From Intrasporangium_A sp039812505 (GTDB lineage: Bacteria > Actinomycetota > Actinomycetes > Actinomycetales > Dermatophilaceae): a stretch of DNA of 47,759 bases. Every line of letters begins with the position of its first letter. Position 1 is the stretch's first letter. Below the pieces are notes generated by a model, which did not search any database, was not told the origin of the DNA, and saw only the letters and a list, made by a program, of their open reading frames with translations. The stretch is taken from NCBI RefSeq assembly GCF_039812505.1, contig NZ_JBDIAQ010000010.1:1-47759 (forward strand), in the 5' to 3' direction. Both the position numbers and the translations under genes were made by a program. Positions 1-9,806 of this stretch are shown in pieces.

Positions 1-371
1 CCGCCCCCGCCGATTCGATGTATTCGCGCGGCCCCTGGACCTCGCGAATACATCGACTCAGGCTGTTGGGCGAGGTCCGGCACCGCCGTCAGGTCGATGT
101 GCCCGAAGCGGCGGAACATCACCAGGATGACCGCCAGCGCGATGCTGATCTCGGCGGCGGCGATCGTGATGACGAACAGCGTCACGACCGGCCCGGCGGC
201 CAGCGGTGCGTCCGGTCGGACCCCGGCGGTCACGAGCAGCAGGTTCGCCGCGTTGAGGATCAGCTCGACCCCGATCAGCACGAGGACCGCGTTGCGGCGG
301 GCGATGACACCGTAGACGCCCAGCCCGGCCAGGACCGCGGCCAGCATGACGGGCCACTGCAGGTGGGTCAC
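1..371 (-). CDS. nuoK: NADH-quinone oxidoreductase subunit K, second cluster (3' end off window)
   Basis: NuoK is a small antiporter-like membrane subunit of the complex I arm. Translation from the GTG at 371 gives MTHLQWPVMLAAVLAGLGVY, then the family core RRNAVLVLIGVELILNAANL and a segment with VTLFVITIAAAEISIAL, all typical of NuoK. The GTG overlaps the TGA of the upstream nuoJ copy (GTGA), which fixes the start. The frame runs off the left edge with no stop; about 123 codons are visible. The last visible codons cross a 14-bp inverted repeat and read as Arg/Gly-rich sequence unlike a normal NuoK tail, so the final 15-20 codons may not belong to the native gene. Confidence 0.88.
   Translation of the reverse strand, partial: MTHLQWPVMLAAVLAGLGVYGVIARRNAVLVLIGVELILNAANLLLVTAGVRPDAPLAAGPVVTLFVITIAAAEISIALAVILVMFRRFGHIDLTAVPDLAQQPESMYSRGPGAARIHRIGGG
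15..56. repeat. 14-bp perfect inverted repeat at the window edge
   Basis: TCGATGTATTCGCG at 15-28 is mirrored exactly by its complement at 43-56 around a 14-nt loop. It lies inside or just past the 3' end of the second nuoK. It is AT-richer than its surroundings. It could be a terminator-like hairpin, a mobile element end, or an assembly artefact if the window starts at a contig end. Confidence 0.7.
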
Positions 372-889
372 GACCGGGACCTCCGGTGCAGGACGACCCG
401 CGAGACGGCGAAGGCGCCGACCAGCGCGACCAGCAGCAGCACGGAGAGCAGCTCGAACGGCCAGACCCAGGTGCCGAAGATCGCCGACGCGATCTGCGGC
501 GTGGTCACGGCCGGGGTGTCGAGGTCGACCGCCTGCCCGGCGATCACGGGCAGGGTGGTCGCCGCCACCAGCGCCGTGGTGGCCGCCCCGAGCAGGGCCG
601 CGACCGCCCGCTGCCAGACCGGCGCGTCGATGTCCGGCTGGGGACCGATGGGTGCGCGGGTCAGCATGAGCGCGAACAGGACGAGCACGACGATCGCCCC
701 GACGTAGACGAGCAGCTGCACGATCCCCACCAGCTCCTGCCCGAGCACGATGTAGCAGCCGGCGAGCGAGCCGAGGCAGACCAGCAGCCACAGGGCGGCG
801 TGCACGACGTGCCGGGTGGAGACGGCGAGCAGTCCGGACAGGGCGGTGATGACGCCGACGACGACGAAGACGATGTCCCGTGTCGTCAC
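368..889 (-). CDS. nuoJ: NADH-quinone oxidoreductase subunit J, second cluster
   Basis: This 173-residue NuoJ-type membrane subunit has the conserved stretch RHVVHAALWLLVCLGSLAGC followed by LGQELVGIVQLLVYVGAIVV, the Pro-free helix region that hosts the pi-bulge in complex I. About five membrane helices can be drawn. It starts at a GTG that overlaps the nuoI stop and ends in a GTGA overlap with nuoK. It lacks the long hydrophilic C-terminal tail of the main-cluster NuoJ (262 residues), so it is a divergent paralogue rather than a recent duplicate. Confidence 0.93.
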   Translation of the reverse strand: MTTRDIVFVVVGVITALSGLLAVSTRHVVHAALWLLVCLGSLAGCYIVLGQELVGIVQLLVYVGAIVVLVLFALMLTRAPIGPQPDIDAPVWQRAVAALLGAATTALVAATTLPVIAGQAVDLDTPAVTTPQIASAIFGTWVWPFELLSVLLLVALVGAFAVSRVVLHRRSRS

Positions 890-1731
890 GCGTCATCTCC
901 TGCGGGCGGGGTGGGAGGCGCCTGCGGCGGGTTCGATCGCGGCGGGCGGGGGGCACGCGGCGGGCGCGCGGCACCGCCGGCGCCGGCCTCCCCCCGGGCG
1001 GCACCGCCGCCGCCGGGCTCCGCCCCGGGCGCTCGGGGCGCCCGAGCGGGGCGGGCCGGCTTCGCGGCCGCGGTGACCTCGGCCGGGTCGGCGCTGCCGG
1101 GGTCCAGCGCGGGCGGGGCCGGGACGGTGGCCATCCACTGGCCGAGGCGCTGCTTCTCGTGCAGCAGGTCGTGGATGTCCAGCTCGGCATACTCGAACTC
1201 GGGGCTCCAGAACAGCGCGTCGAACGGGCACACCTCCACGCAGATGCCGCAGTACATGCACAGCGAGTAGTCGATGGCGAAACGGTCCAGCACGTTGCGC
1301 TGCCGGGCCCGCCCGCCCTCGGTGGCCGGCGGCAGCTCCTCCTTGTGCGAGTCGATGTAGATGCACCAGTCGGGGCACTCGCGCGCGCACAGCATGCACG
1401 AGGTGCAGTTCTCCTCGAGCAGCGCGATGACCCCCCGGCTGCGCGGCGGCAGCTCGGGGCGCACGTCGGGGTACTCCGCAGTGTGCGTGTGACGGGTCAT
1501 CGTGCGCGCGGTGGTCGCCAGCCCCTGCACGATCCCGGGCAGTATGCCGCCCAGCCCGCTCCGCGCGCGCCCGCCGGCCCGCCCGACGCCCTTGGTCACC
1601 GTCGCAGGGCCGGCGTGCGACGGGGAGCGGTCGACCACGGGCCGTTCGAGGTCGCCCGGTCCCGGCTCGACGGGGCCAGGCTCGACGGGGCACGGCTCGA
1701 CGGGGCCCGGCTTCTCGGCGCTGTCGGTCAT
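886..1731 (-). CDS. nuoI: NADH-quinone oxidoreductase subunit I, second cluster (extended termini)
   Basis: This is the two-[4Fe-4S] ferredoxin-like subunit that passes electrons towards the N2 cluster. The first cluster motif is C109-x2-C112-x2-C115-x3-C119 (ENCTSCMLCARECP); the second is C158-x2-C161-x2-C164-x3-C168 (CMYCGICVEVCP). The start is the ATG at 1731, overlapping the nuoH stop as ATGA. The 281 residues include about 75 extra N-terminal residues with PVEPGP repeats and about 80 C-terminal residues rich in Pro, Ala, Gly and Arg. A shorter start at the Met of MTRHTHTAEYP would give a canonical N terminus, but the coupled ATGA start is favoured. The paired Cys motifs make the assignment firm. 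Confidence 0.9.
   Translation of the reverse strand: MTDSAEKPGPVEPCPVEPGPVEPGPGDLERPVVDRSPSHAGPATVTKGVGRAGGRARSGLGGILPGIVQGLATTARTMTRHTHTAEYPDVRPELPPRSRGVIALLEENCTSCMLCARECPDWCIYIDSHKEELPPATEGGRARQRNVLDRFAIDYSLCMYCGICVEVCPFDALFWSPEFEYAELDIHDLLHEKQRLGQWMATVPAPPALDPGSADPAEVTAAAKPARPARAPRAPGAEPGGGGAARGEAGAGGAARPPRAPRPPRSNPPQAPPTPPAGDDA
1664..1708. repeat. Three tandem 15-bp units in the nuoI 5' coding region
   Basis: The unit GGCTCGACGGGGCNN occurs three times back to back (1664-1678, 1679-1693, 1694-1708) and encodes the repeated PVEPG/C residues at the NuoI N terminus. Fifteen is a multiple of three, so copy-number changes keep the frame. Confidence 0.9.
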
Positions 1732-2693
1732 CGCACCAGCACCACCCCGACGGCGGTGACCCCCAGCTGCAGCAGGGCGACCGGGACGAGCCAGAGCCAG
1801 GCGAGGCGCTGCAGCTGGTCCTCGCGCAGCCGCGGCCAGGACACCCGGAACCAGATGACGACGACGGCGACGAGCAGGCCCTTCAGCAGGGTCCAGACCC
1901 ACCCGAGGACCGCCGACCACGGCCCGGCCCAGCCGCCGAGGAACAGCACGGCGAACAGCAGCGCCATGACGACGATCCCGGCGTACTCGGCCAGCAGGAA
2001 GAAGGCGAACCGCAGCCCGGTGTACTCGGTGTAGGGGCCGAAGACGATCTCGGAGTCGGCGACCGGCATGTCGAACGGGACGCGCTGCAGCTCGGCGAGC
2101 CCGGCGACGAAGAAGACGAGCGCACCGGGCAGCTGCCAGAGCAGCCACCACGGCGTCCAAGCCTGCGCGATCCCGACGAGCGAGAGCGTGCCGGCCGCGA
2201 GGGCGACCGAGGCGACGACCAGGACCATGGGCAGCTCGTAGGAGACGAGCTGGGCAGCGGCGCGCATCGCCCCGAGGAGGGAGTACTTGTTGGCCGAGGC
2301 CCAGCCGGCCATCAGGGTGCCGATGATGCCGACCCCGCTGACAGCCAGCACGAGCAGGGCGCTCGCCTCGACGTCCGCGCCGACCAGGTCGGGCGACAGC
2401 GGGACGAGTGCGAGCGCGACCAGGTAGGGCACCAGCGCGACCGCCGGGGCGAGCCGGAAGGCCGACCGGTCGGCGCGGGCCGGCACGACGTCCTCCTTCT
2501 GCACGAACTTGACCCCGTCGGCGACCAGCTGGGCCCAGCCGTGGAACCCGCCGGCGTACATCGGCCCCAGCCGGCCCTGCATGTGCGCCATGACCTTGTG
2601 CTCGGTCTGCCCCACCAGCAGGGGCAGCACGAGGAAGGCGGCGAGCACGGCGAGCGTGCGCAGCACGACCTCCAGCCAGGTCAGGCCGCTCAT
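1728..2693 (-). CDS. nuoH: NADH-quinone oxidoreductase subunit H, second cluster
   Basis: NuoH is the membrane subunit that forms the quinone-entry channel between the peripheral and membrane arms. The 321-residue product has the first-loop motif MQGRLGPMYAGGFHGWAQLV with KFVQKEDVVP, the ASANKYSLLGAMRAAAQLVSYE helix and the acidic loop ELQRVPFDMPVADSEIVFG. About eight membrane helices are visible. The ATG at 2693 overlaps the nuoC stop (ATGA). It lies directly after nuoC with no nuoD, E, F or G between them, unlike the main cluster. Confidence 0.94.
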   Translation of the reverse strand: MSGLTWLEVVLRTLAVLAAFLVLPLLVGQTEHKVMAHMQGRLGPMYAGGFHGWAQLVADGVKFVQKEDVVPARADRSAFRLAPAVALVPYLVALALVPLSPDLVGADVEASALLVLAVSGVGIIGTLMAGWASANKYSLLGAMRAAAQLVSYELPMVLVVASVALAAGTLSLVGIAQAWTPWWLLWQLPGALVFFVAGLAELQRVPFDMPVADSEIVFGPYTEYTGLRFAFFLLAEYAGIVVMALLFAVLFLGGWAGPWSAVLGWVWTLLKGLLVAVVVIWFRVSWPRLREDQLQRLAWLWLVPVALLQLGVTAVGVVLVR

Positions 2694-3220
2694 CGCGGGC
2701 CCCACTCCGGCGGCGGGACGCCCGGGGCCTGGACCCGGCGGCGGGCCGGCGACCCCTTGACCGCCTCGCCGTGCCCCTCCCCCGGCTCCTTGCCGCCGGG
2801 CCACGGTTTGCTCGCCCGGGCCGGCAGCACGAACGACTTGCGCAGCGGGGTCCCCTCGAACCCGTCCGGGAGCAGCAGCGGGCGCAACCCGAGACCGGTG
2901 CCGTCGTCGAACCCGGCGAAGTCGATGCCGAACATCTCGTGGGTCTCGCGCTCGTGCCAGGCGGCGCCGCGGAAGACCGGGGTGAGCGACGCGACCACCG
3001 CGCCGTCCGGGACGCGGGTGCGCAGCAGCACCGAGCTCAGCCGCTCCGGCGCGGAGACGTCCATCAGGTGCACGACGACGTCGAAGCCGGGCTCCTGCGC
3101 AGCGTCGGTCTCGTCGACCGCGGTCAGCCAGTCGAAGTACGAGAAGCCTTGGGCGGCATGCTCGCCCACGACGGCGGCCCACTCGTCGAGGGGGACGTCG
3201 GTGACCTCCGAGACCTTCAC
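2690..3220 (-). CDS. nuoC: NADH-quinone oxidoreductase subunit C, second cluster
   Basis: NuoC is the 30-kDa-type peripheral subunit. This 176-residue copy has the diagnostic WHERETHEMFGIDFAGF and the following RPLLLPDGFEGTPLRKSF. The GTG at 3220 overlaps the nuoB stop. It is 89 residues shorter than the main-cluster NuoC and lacks that protein's N-terminal extension. It is not fused to a NuoD domain: after the LRKSF motif only about 50 polar residues (KEPGEGHGEAVKGSPARRR) remain before the stop. No other NuoD-like sequence occurs in this cluster within the window. Confidence 0.93.
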   Translation of the reverse strand: MKVSEVTDVPLDEWAAVVGEHAAQGFSYFDWLTAVDETDAAQEPGFDVVVHLMDVSAPERLSSVLLRTRVPDGAVVASLTPVFRGAAWHERETHEMFGIDFAGFDDGTGLGLRPLLLPDGFEGTPLRKSFVLPARASKPWPGGKEPGEGHGEAVKGSPARRRVQAPGVPPPEWGPR

Positions 3221-3816
3221 CGGGCAGCCTCCCCGGCCGTCCCGTGCCCGGCGCCGCGAAGGAGCGGGCGCGCGAGCTCGGCGGCGCTGGGAGTGCGGTG
3301 GGCGGCATACCTGCTGGCCAGGGCGGCCCCGGAGAGCGTCTCGCCGGCGATCTTCTCCTGCAGGCGGATGATCCCCTGCAGCAGCGCCTCCGGGCGCGGC
3401 GGGCAGCCCGGCACGTACACGTCGACCGGGATGATCTGGTCGACGCCCTTGGTGACGCAGTAGGAGTCCCAGTAGGGGCCGCCGGAGTTGGAGCAGGCCC
3501 CGAACGAGATGACGTACTTCGGCTCGGGCATCTGGTCGTAGAGCCGGCGGATCGCTGGCGCCATCTTGTCGGTGACGGTGCCGGAGACGACCATCAGGTC
3601 GGCCTGTCGCGGGCCCGGCGCGAAGGGGATGACGCCGAGCCGGATGAAGTCGTGGGTGCCCATCGAGGTCGCGATGAACTCGATGGCGCAGCAGGCGAGC
3701 CCGAAGTTGAAGACCCAGAGGGAGTAGCGCCGGCCCCAGTTGAGCACCACCTTGATCGGCCGCGGCGCGTGCTCGCTCAGCGGGCCGACGCGGGGCATGG
3801 GCAGGTCGACCGGCAT
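3217..3816 (-). CDS. nuoB: NADH-quinone oxidoreductase subunit B, second cluster
   Basis: NuoB carries the terminal [4Fe-4S] cluster N2, which reduces quinone. All four ligand positions are present: C42-C43 in FGLACCAIEF, C108 in SFGACSNSGG and C138 in YVPGCPPRPE. The product is 199 residues from the ATG at 3816, which overlaps the nuoA stop (TGATG). The N2 ligands are intact, so this copy should be redox-competent. It differs from the main copy around the third ligand (ACSNSGGPYWDSY here, VCASSGGMFNNYA there). Confidence 0.95.
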   Translation of the reverse strand: MPVDLPMPRVGPLSEHAPRPIKVVLNWGRRYSLWVFNFGLACCAIEFIATSMGTHDFIRLGVIPFAPGPRQADLMVVSGTVTDKMAPAIRRLYDQMPEPKYVISFGACSNSGGPYWDSYCVTKGVDQIIPVDVYVPGCPPRPEALLQGIIRLQEKIAGETLSGAALASRYAAHRTPSAAELARPLLRGAGHGTAGEAAR

Positions 3817-4175
3817 CACACCCACCTCAGCAGCCCGCGCCGGGCGGCGTGGGCCAGACCGAGCACCACGACCGCGATGAAGATGGCCATCTCGACCAGG
3901 CTGGCGACGCCGAGGCGGGCGTCGCGCAGGACGAGCGCCCACGGGTAGAGGTAGACCGCGTCGACGGCGAAGACGACGTAGAGGAAGGCGAACACGAAGT
4001 AGCGCACCTTGGTCTGGGCCCAGCCCTCGCCGACCGGGTCGACGCCGGACTCGTACGTGGTCAGCTTGGCCGGGACGGGCGCGTGCGGGGCCAGCAGGCT
4101 GCGGGCCAGCATCGCCACGGTGACCAGCAGCACGCCCGCGCCGAGGACCGCCGCCACGACGATGTACCCGGACAT
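3816..4175 (-). CDS. nuoA: NADH-quinone oxidoreductase subunit A, second cluster
   Basis: NuoA is a three-helix membrane subunit near the quinone site. The 119 residues include the conserved loop TYESGVDPVGEGWAQTKVRYF and FVVFAVDAVYLYPWA. The Cys found in many NuoA loops (YECG in the main copy) is Ser here (YESG). The ATG at 4175 is the first gene of the leftward cluster and sits 6 nt behind a TAGGCT -10-like element, so the transcript may be leaderless. Confidence 0.93.
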   Translation of the reverse strand: MSGYIVVAAVLGAGVLLVTVAMLARSLLAPHAPVPAKLTTYESGVDPVGEGWAQTKVRYFVFAFLYVVFAVDAVYLYPWALVLRDARLGVASLVEMAIFIAVVVLGLAHAARRGLLRWV

Positions 4176-4181
4176 GTTGGC

Positions 4182-4187
4182 AGCCTA
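4182..4187 (-). promoter_or_regulatory. Candidate -10 element of the second nuo cluster
   Basis: TAGGCT on the minus strand ends 6 nt before the nuoA ATG, the spacing expected when transcription starts at the A of the start codon. No good -35 is visible 16-18 nt upstream. No Shine-Dalgarno sequence separates it from the ATG. Confidence 0.45.
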
Positions 4188-4355
4188 GCCACTGGGGCCC
4201 CGGATGCCGCCCAGCCGGCCGCCCCGATTCCGCTGCGTCGGCACGGGGCGGGTGGCGCGCGGCACGCCGTCCCACGTGGTGGGGATCTCCCACTTGGTCC
4301 GCAGCCCACGATCTACGATGGAAACGACCCACGAGAACGACGAGGAAAGCGCCAC

Positions 4356-6220
<1,865 letters not shown>

Positions 6221-6224
<4 letters not shown>

Positions 6225-7324
6225 CCCCCGACCAGGCCCTCGACACCGCCGTCGCCCCCGGTGCGGGCCGGCCCGGCCCGGCCGAGTCCGGCACCGCCCG
6301 CGTGCCGCGCCTGGCCGAGGGCGAGACGCTCACCAAGAAGGACTTCACCTCCGACCAGGAGGTGCGCTGGTGCCCGGGCTGCGGCGACTACGTCATCCTC
6401 GCCGCGATCCAGGGCCTGCTGCCGGAGCTGGGCCTGAAGCGCGAGAACATCGTGTTCATCTCCGGCATCGGCTGCTCGTCCCGGTTCCCGTACTACCTGG
6501 ACACCTACGGCATGCACTCGATCCACGGCCGGGCCCCGGCCATCGCGACCGGGCTCGCGACGAGCCGCGAGGACCTGTCGGTGTGGGTCATCACCGGAGA
6601 CGGCGACTCGCTCTCGATCGGCGGCAACCACCTGATCCACGCCATGCGGCGCAACGTCAACCTCAAGATCCTGCTGTTCAACAACGAGATCTACGGCCTG
6701 ACCAAGGGCCAGTACTCGCCCACCTCGCGCCTGGGCCAGGTGACCAAGTCGACGCCGCTCGGCTCGGTCGACCAGCCGTTCAACCCGGTGTCCCTGGCGC
6801 TCGGGGCTGATGCCAGCTTCGTGGCCCGCACGCTCGACTCCGACCGCAAGCACTTGACGCAGGTGCTACGGGCCGCCGCCGCGCACCGTGGGTCCGCGCT
6901 CGTCGAGATCTACCAGAACTGCCCGATCTTCAACGACGGCGCCTTCGAGGTCCTCAAGGACCGCACGTCGGCGCAGGCCCGGCTCATCCACCTCGAGGCC
7001 GGCCAGGAGGTCACGCTGGGTGACCAGGTGGCCGTCTGGGACGACGTGAGCGGCATACGGCTCGTGCCGCGGGAACAGGCCGACCCCGCCCGCATCGTCG
7101 TGCACCACCCCGAGGCCCCCGACCCGAGCGCGGCCTACGCGCTCTCCCGGCTCGACACGCCCGACATGACGCACGTGCCACTGGGGATCTTCCGCGACGT
7201 GACGCGGCGCACCTACGACGACGCGGTCCGCGAGCAGGTCGCGGCGGCCCGCACCGCCCCGGTGACCGATGCGGACATCGACGCCCTGCTGGCCGGACAG
7301 GACACCTGGACCGTGAGGGAGTGA
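6221..7324 (+). CDS. korB: 2-oxoglutarate:ferredoxin oxidoreductase subunit beta
   Basis: This is the thiamine diphosphate-binding beta subunit, 367 residues, starting at a GTG that overlaps the korA stop (GTGA). It has the WCPGCGDYVI iron-sulfur/thiamine motif, GIGCSSRFPYY, and the Mg/ThDP motif GDGDSLSIGGNH followed by LLFNNEIYGLTKGQYSPTS. The last 60 residues are variable. It contains an ATA isoleucine codon inside a GCGGCATAC word (7050-7058), rare for this GC content. The partner KorA is directly upstream; the next gene begins inside its stop codon. Confidence 0.93.
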
Positions 7325-8319
7325 CGTCGGGCCGGCCGATGTCCACCAGCCTGCGCTCGCCGGCGGGCGTGCGCACCAGGCTCGGCGGGGGGCTGTCCGA
7401 GACCGGCCGGGGGACGGTCCTCGGCTTCGCCGCCTACGGGCTGTGGGGCTTCTTCCCGCTCTACTTCGACGCCCTGCTGCCGGCCGGCCCGTGGGAGATC
7501 CTCGCGCACCGCATCCTGTGGACCCTCGCCTTCTGCGTGCTCGTGCTGCTCGTGGCGCGCGACTGGCGCTGGCTCGGGCCGGTCTTCCGAGACCGGCGGC
7601 TGCTGACGGGCCTGGCCCTCGCCGGGGTGTTCATCGCGACGAACTGGGTCGTCTACGTCGCAGCGGTCCTGTCCGGTCACACCAGCGAGGCGGCGCTCGG
7701 CTACTTCCTGAACCCGCTCGTCACGGTCGCGCTCGGGGTCGTGGTGCTCGGTGAGCGGCTGCGGGTCCTGCAGTGGGCCGCCGTCGCGATCGGTGTCGTG
7801 GCCGGGCTCTTCCTCGCGATCGCCGGCGGACGGGTGCCGTACGTCGCCCTGGTCCTGGCCTTCTCGTTCGCGCTGTACGGACTGATCAAGAAGAAGCTCG
7901 GGGCCACCCTGCCCGCCCTGCACGGGCTGACGGTCGAGACCATGGTGCTCGCCCCGGCCGCAGCGGTCATCCTGTTCGTCGTGGGACGCGCAGGCCACCT
8001 GACGTTCGGCGGGTACGGCCCGCTGCACACCTGGCTGCTCGTAGGCGCGGGGGTGACCACGGCGTTGCCGTTGCTGTGCTTCGCCGCCGCCGCCCGGCGA
8101 ATCCCGCTGGTGTCGATCGGGCTCATCCAGTTCGTCACGCCGATCCTGCAGCTGCTCTGCGCGGTGCTCCTGCTCGGCGAGCACATGCCGACCGAACGCT
8201 GGATCGGCTTCGCGATCGTATGGGTCGCCCTGATCCTGCTGACCGCCGACTCGCTGCTCAGCCTGCGAGGGGCTCGCGTGCAGGAGCGGGACGTCCCAGT
8301 GGACGACTGCCCCCGCTGA
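7321..8319 (+). CDS. rarD: RarD/EamA-family DMT transporter
   Basis: This is a ten-helix drug/metabolite transporter superfamily member of the RarD type (EamA repeats). The N-terminal GFAAYGLWGFFPLYFDALLPAGPWEILAHRILW is characteristic of RarD; later GHTSEAALGYFLNPLVTVALG and ALYGLIKKKLGATLPALHGL match the same family. The natural substrate of RarD proteins is not known. The GTG at 7321 overlaps the korB stop (GTGA), giving 332 residues; an ATG at 7339 is an alternative. Coupling to korB suggests co-expression, although a functional link is not evident. Confidence 0.85.
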   Translation: MTSGRPMSTSLRSPAGVRTRLGGGLSETGRGTVLGFAAYGLWGFFPLYFDALLPAGPWEILAHRILWTLAFCVLVLLVARDWRWLGPVFRDRRLLTGLALAGVFIATNWVVYVAAVLSGHTSEAALGYFLNPLVTVALGVVVLGERLRVLQWAAVAIGVVAGLFLAIAGGRVPYVALVLAFSFALYGLIKKKLGATLPALHGLTVETMVLAPAAAVILFVVGRAGHLTFGGYGPLHTWLLVGAGVTTALPLLCFAAAARRIPLVSIGLIQFVTPILQLLCAVLLLGEHMPTERWIGFAIVWVALILLTADSLLSLRGARVQERDVPVDDCPR

Positions 8320-8362
8320 CGCTGCCGCACTGCCCCACCGCCCTCGGCCGCACCGGCCGTCG

Positions 8363-8371
8363 GCGGCATAC
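8363..8371 (-). repeat. Intergenic copy of the dispersed 9-mer
   Basis: GCGGCATAC lies in the 175-bp gap between rarD and the MFS gene. It is one of 14 copies in the window, of which five are clearly outside coding sequence (8363, 13567, 15644, 15661, 45611) and one more lies just past menG (36516). Confidence 0.85.
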
Positions 8372-8458
8372 CCGGACACCCCGCGGGCCTGATGCCGCAG
8401 GGCTGCCCTTGCGGCCACCCGCTGCTTGCGGGAGGGTGACCTTGGCCGACGAAGCCAG

Positions 8459-8473
8459 CCGGTCAGTGACCGG
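8459..8473. promoter_or_regulatory. 15-bp perfect palindrome, candidate operator of the MFS-GH3 operon
   Basis: CCGGTCAGTGACCGG is a 7+1+7 dyad ending 21 nt before the ATG of the MFS transporter. Its position suits control of the glycoside-utilisation operon by a dimeric repressor. No regulator gene of the LacI or ROK type lies next to it in the window. Confidence 0.5.
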
Positions 8474-8494
8474 AAGTCGACATCAGGGACGCAA

Positions 8495-9805
8495 ATGTCG
8501 CCGAACGCCTCTCGAGCACCCGGACCGGCAGATGCCGGCTCGACCCGCACCCTGCCCTACGCGGAGGACATCCTCCCCACCGAGAAGGCCAGCCTTCCGG
8601 TCGTCGTCTGGATGGCCGTCGCCCAGTTCGGCATCTTCCTGGGCCTGCTCGCGCCGGTGACGGTCAGCCTGGCCCTCAAGGTGCAGGATCTCGTTCCGGC
8701 CGCCGAGGCCCCTGGCGCGCTCGGGATGGTGCTGTCGGTGGCCGCCGTCATGGCGCTGGTCGCCAACCCGGTCGTCGGGCGCCTGTCCGACCGGACCACC
8801 TCCCGATGGGGTCGCCGGCGGCCGTGGATGATCGCCGGATGTGCCGTCTTCATCCTGGGCATGGTCGTCATCGCCACCGCCGGGTCGGTTGCGATGGTTC
8901 TCGTCGGCTGGCTGCTCGGACAGCTGGGCGACAACATGATCCTCGCCCCACTGCTGACGACGATCGCCGACCAGGTCCCCGAGTTCCAGCGGGGCACCGT
9001 GTCGGCGAACGTCGGCATCATGCAGAACGTCGGGATCCTGGCCGCTGCGTATGTCGCCAGCTGGTTCGTGCACAACATGTTCCTTCTGTTCGTCGTGCCG
9101 GCCGTGATCGCCACGATCACCGTGGTGGTCTACTGCATCGTCCTGCCGGACCGGCAGGTGCGGGTCCACGCGGAGCCCGGTGGCTGGATGAAGCTGCTGC
9201 GCACGTTCTGGGTCAACCCGCTGGAGTTCCCCGACTTCGGCTGGGCCTGGGTCTCCCGGTTCTGCATGATCCTCAGCTCGTTCCTGTTCATCACCTTCCG
9301 GCTGTTCTTCCTGCAGCACCGGGTCGAGCTGACCACCGACGAGGCGGTCCAGGCGATCACGGCCGGGGTGCTCATCTACACCATCGCCCTGGTCATCGCC
9401 GCCAAGATCGGCGGCTGGCTCTCCGACCGCTACCGCCGCCGGAAGGTCTTCGTGATCGCCACGGCCGCGCTGTTCGGGGTCGGCACCTACCTGCTCGCCC
9501 ACGTCACCTCCCTGAGCGGCTACTACCTGGTCGAGGTGCTCATGGGCGCCACCTACGGGATCTACTACGCCGTCGACATGGCCCTGGTCGTCGACGTGCT
9601 GCCCAACCCCGACGACGCAGCCAAGGACCTCGGCGTGATGAACATCGCCAATGCCCTGCCGCAGTCGCTCGCCGGCGCCCTGGGCGGGTGGCTCCTCGGA
9701 CTCGGCTCGACCGAGGGCACGAACTACACCCTGCTCTTCCTCGTCGCCGGCATCGTCGCGGTGCTCGGCGCCGCCGCCATCCTCCCGATCAAGAAGGTGC
9801 GCTGA
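8495..9805 (+). CDS. MFS transporter, probable sugar/glycoside permease
   Basis: This 436-residue major facilitator has about 12 membrane helices. The motif-A loop GRLSDRTTSRWGRRRPWM follows helix 2, and a related GGWLSDRYRRRKVF loop appears in the second half. SMART-like resemblance is to actinobacterial permeases near sucrose and glycoside transporters. The ATG at 8495 is preceded by AGGGA and lies after a palindrome; a longer TTG-initiated reading from 8426 would engulf the palindrome and is less likely. One base after its stop comes the ATG of a GH3 glycosidase, so it probably imports that enzyme's substrate. The exact sugar cannot be told. Confidence 0.85.
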   Translation: MSPNASRAPGPADAGSTRTLPYAEDILPTEKASLPVVVWMAVAQFGIFLGLLAPVTVSLALKVQDLVPAAEAPGALGMVLSVAAVMALVANPVVGRLSDRTTSRWGRRRPWMIAGCAVFILGMVVIATAGSVAMVLVGWLLGQLGDNMILAPLLTTIADQVPEFQRGTVSANVGIMQNVGILAAAYVASWFVHNMFLLFVVPAVIATITVVVYCIVLPDRQVRVHAEPGGWMKLLRTFWVNPLEFPDFGWAWVSRFCMILSSFLFITFRLFFLQHRVELTTDEAVQAITAGVLIYTIALVIAAKIGGWLSDRYRRRKVFVIATAALFGVGTYLLAHVTSLSGYYLVEVLMGATYGIYYAVDMALVVDVLPNPDDAAKDLGVMNIANALPQSLAGALGGWLLGLGSTEGTNYTLLFLVAGIVAVLGAAAILPIKKVR

Positions 9806-9806
9806 C

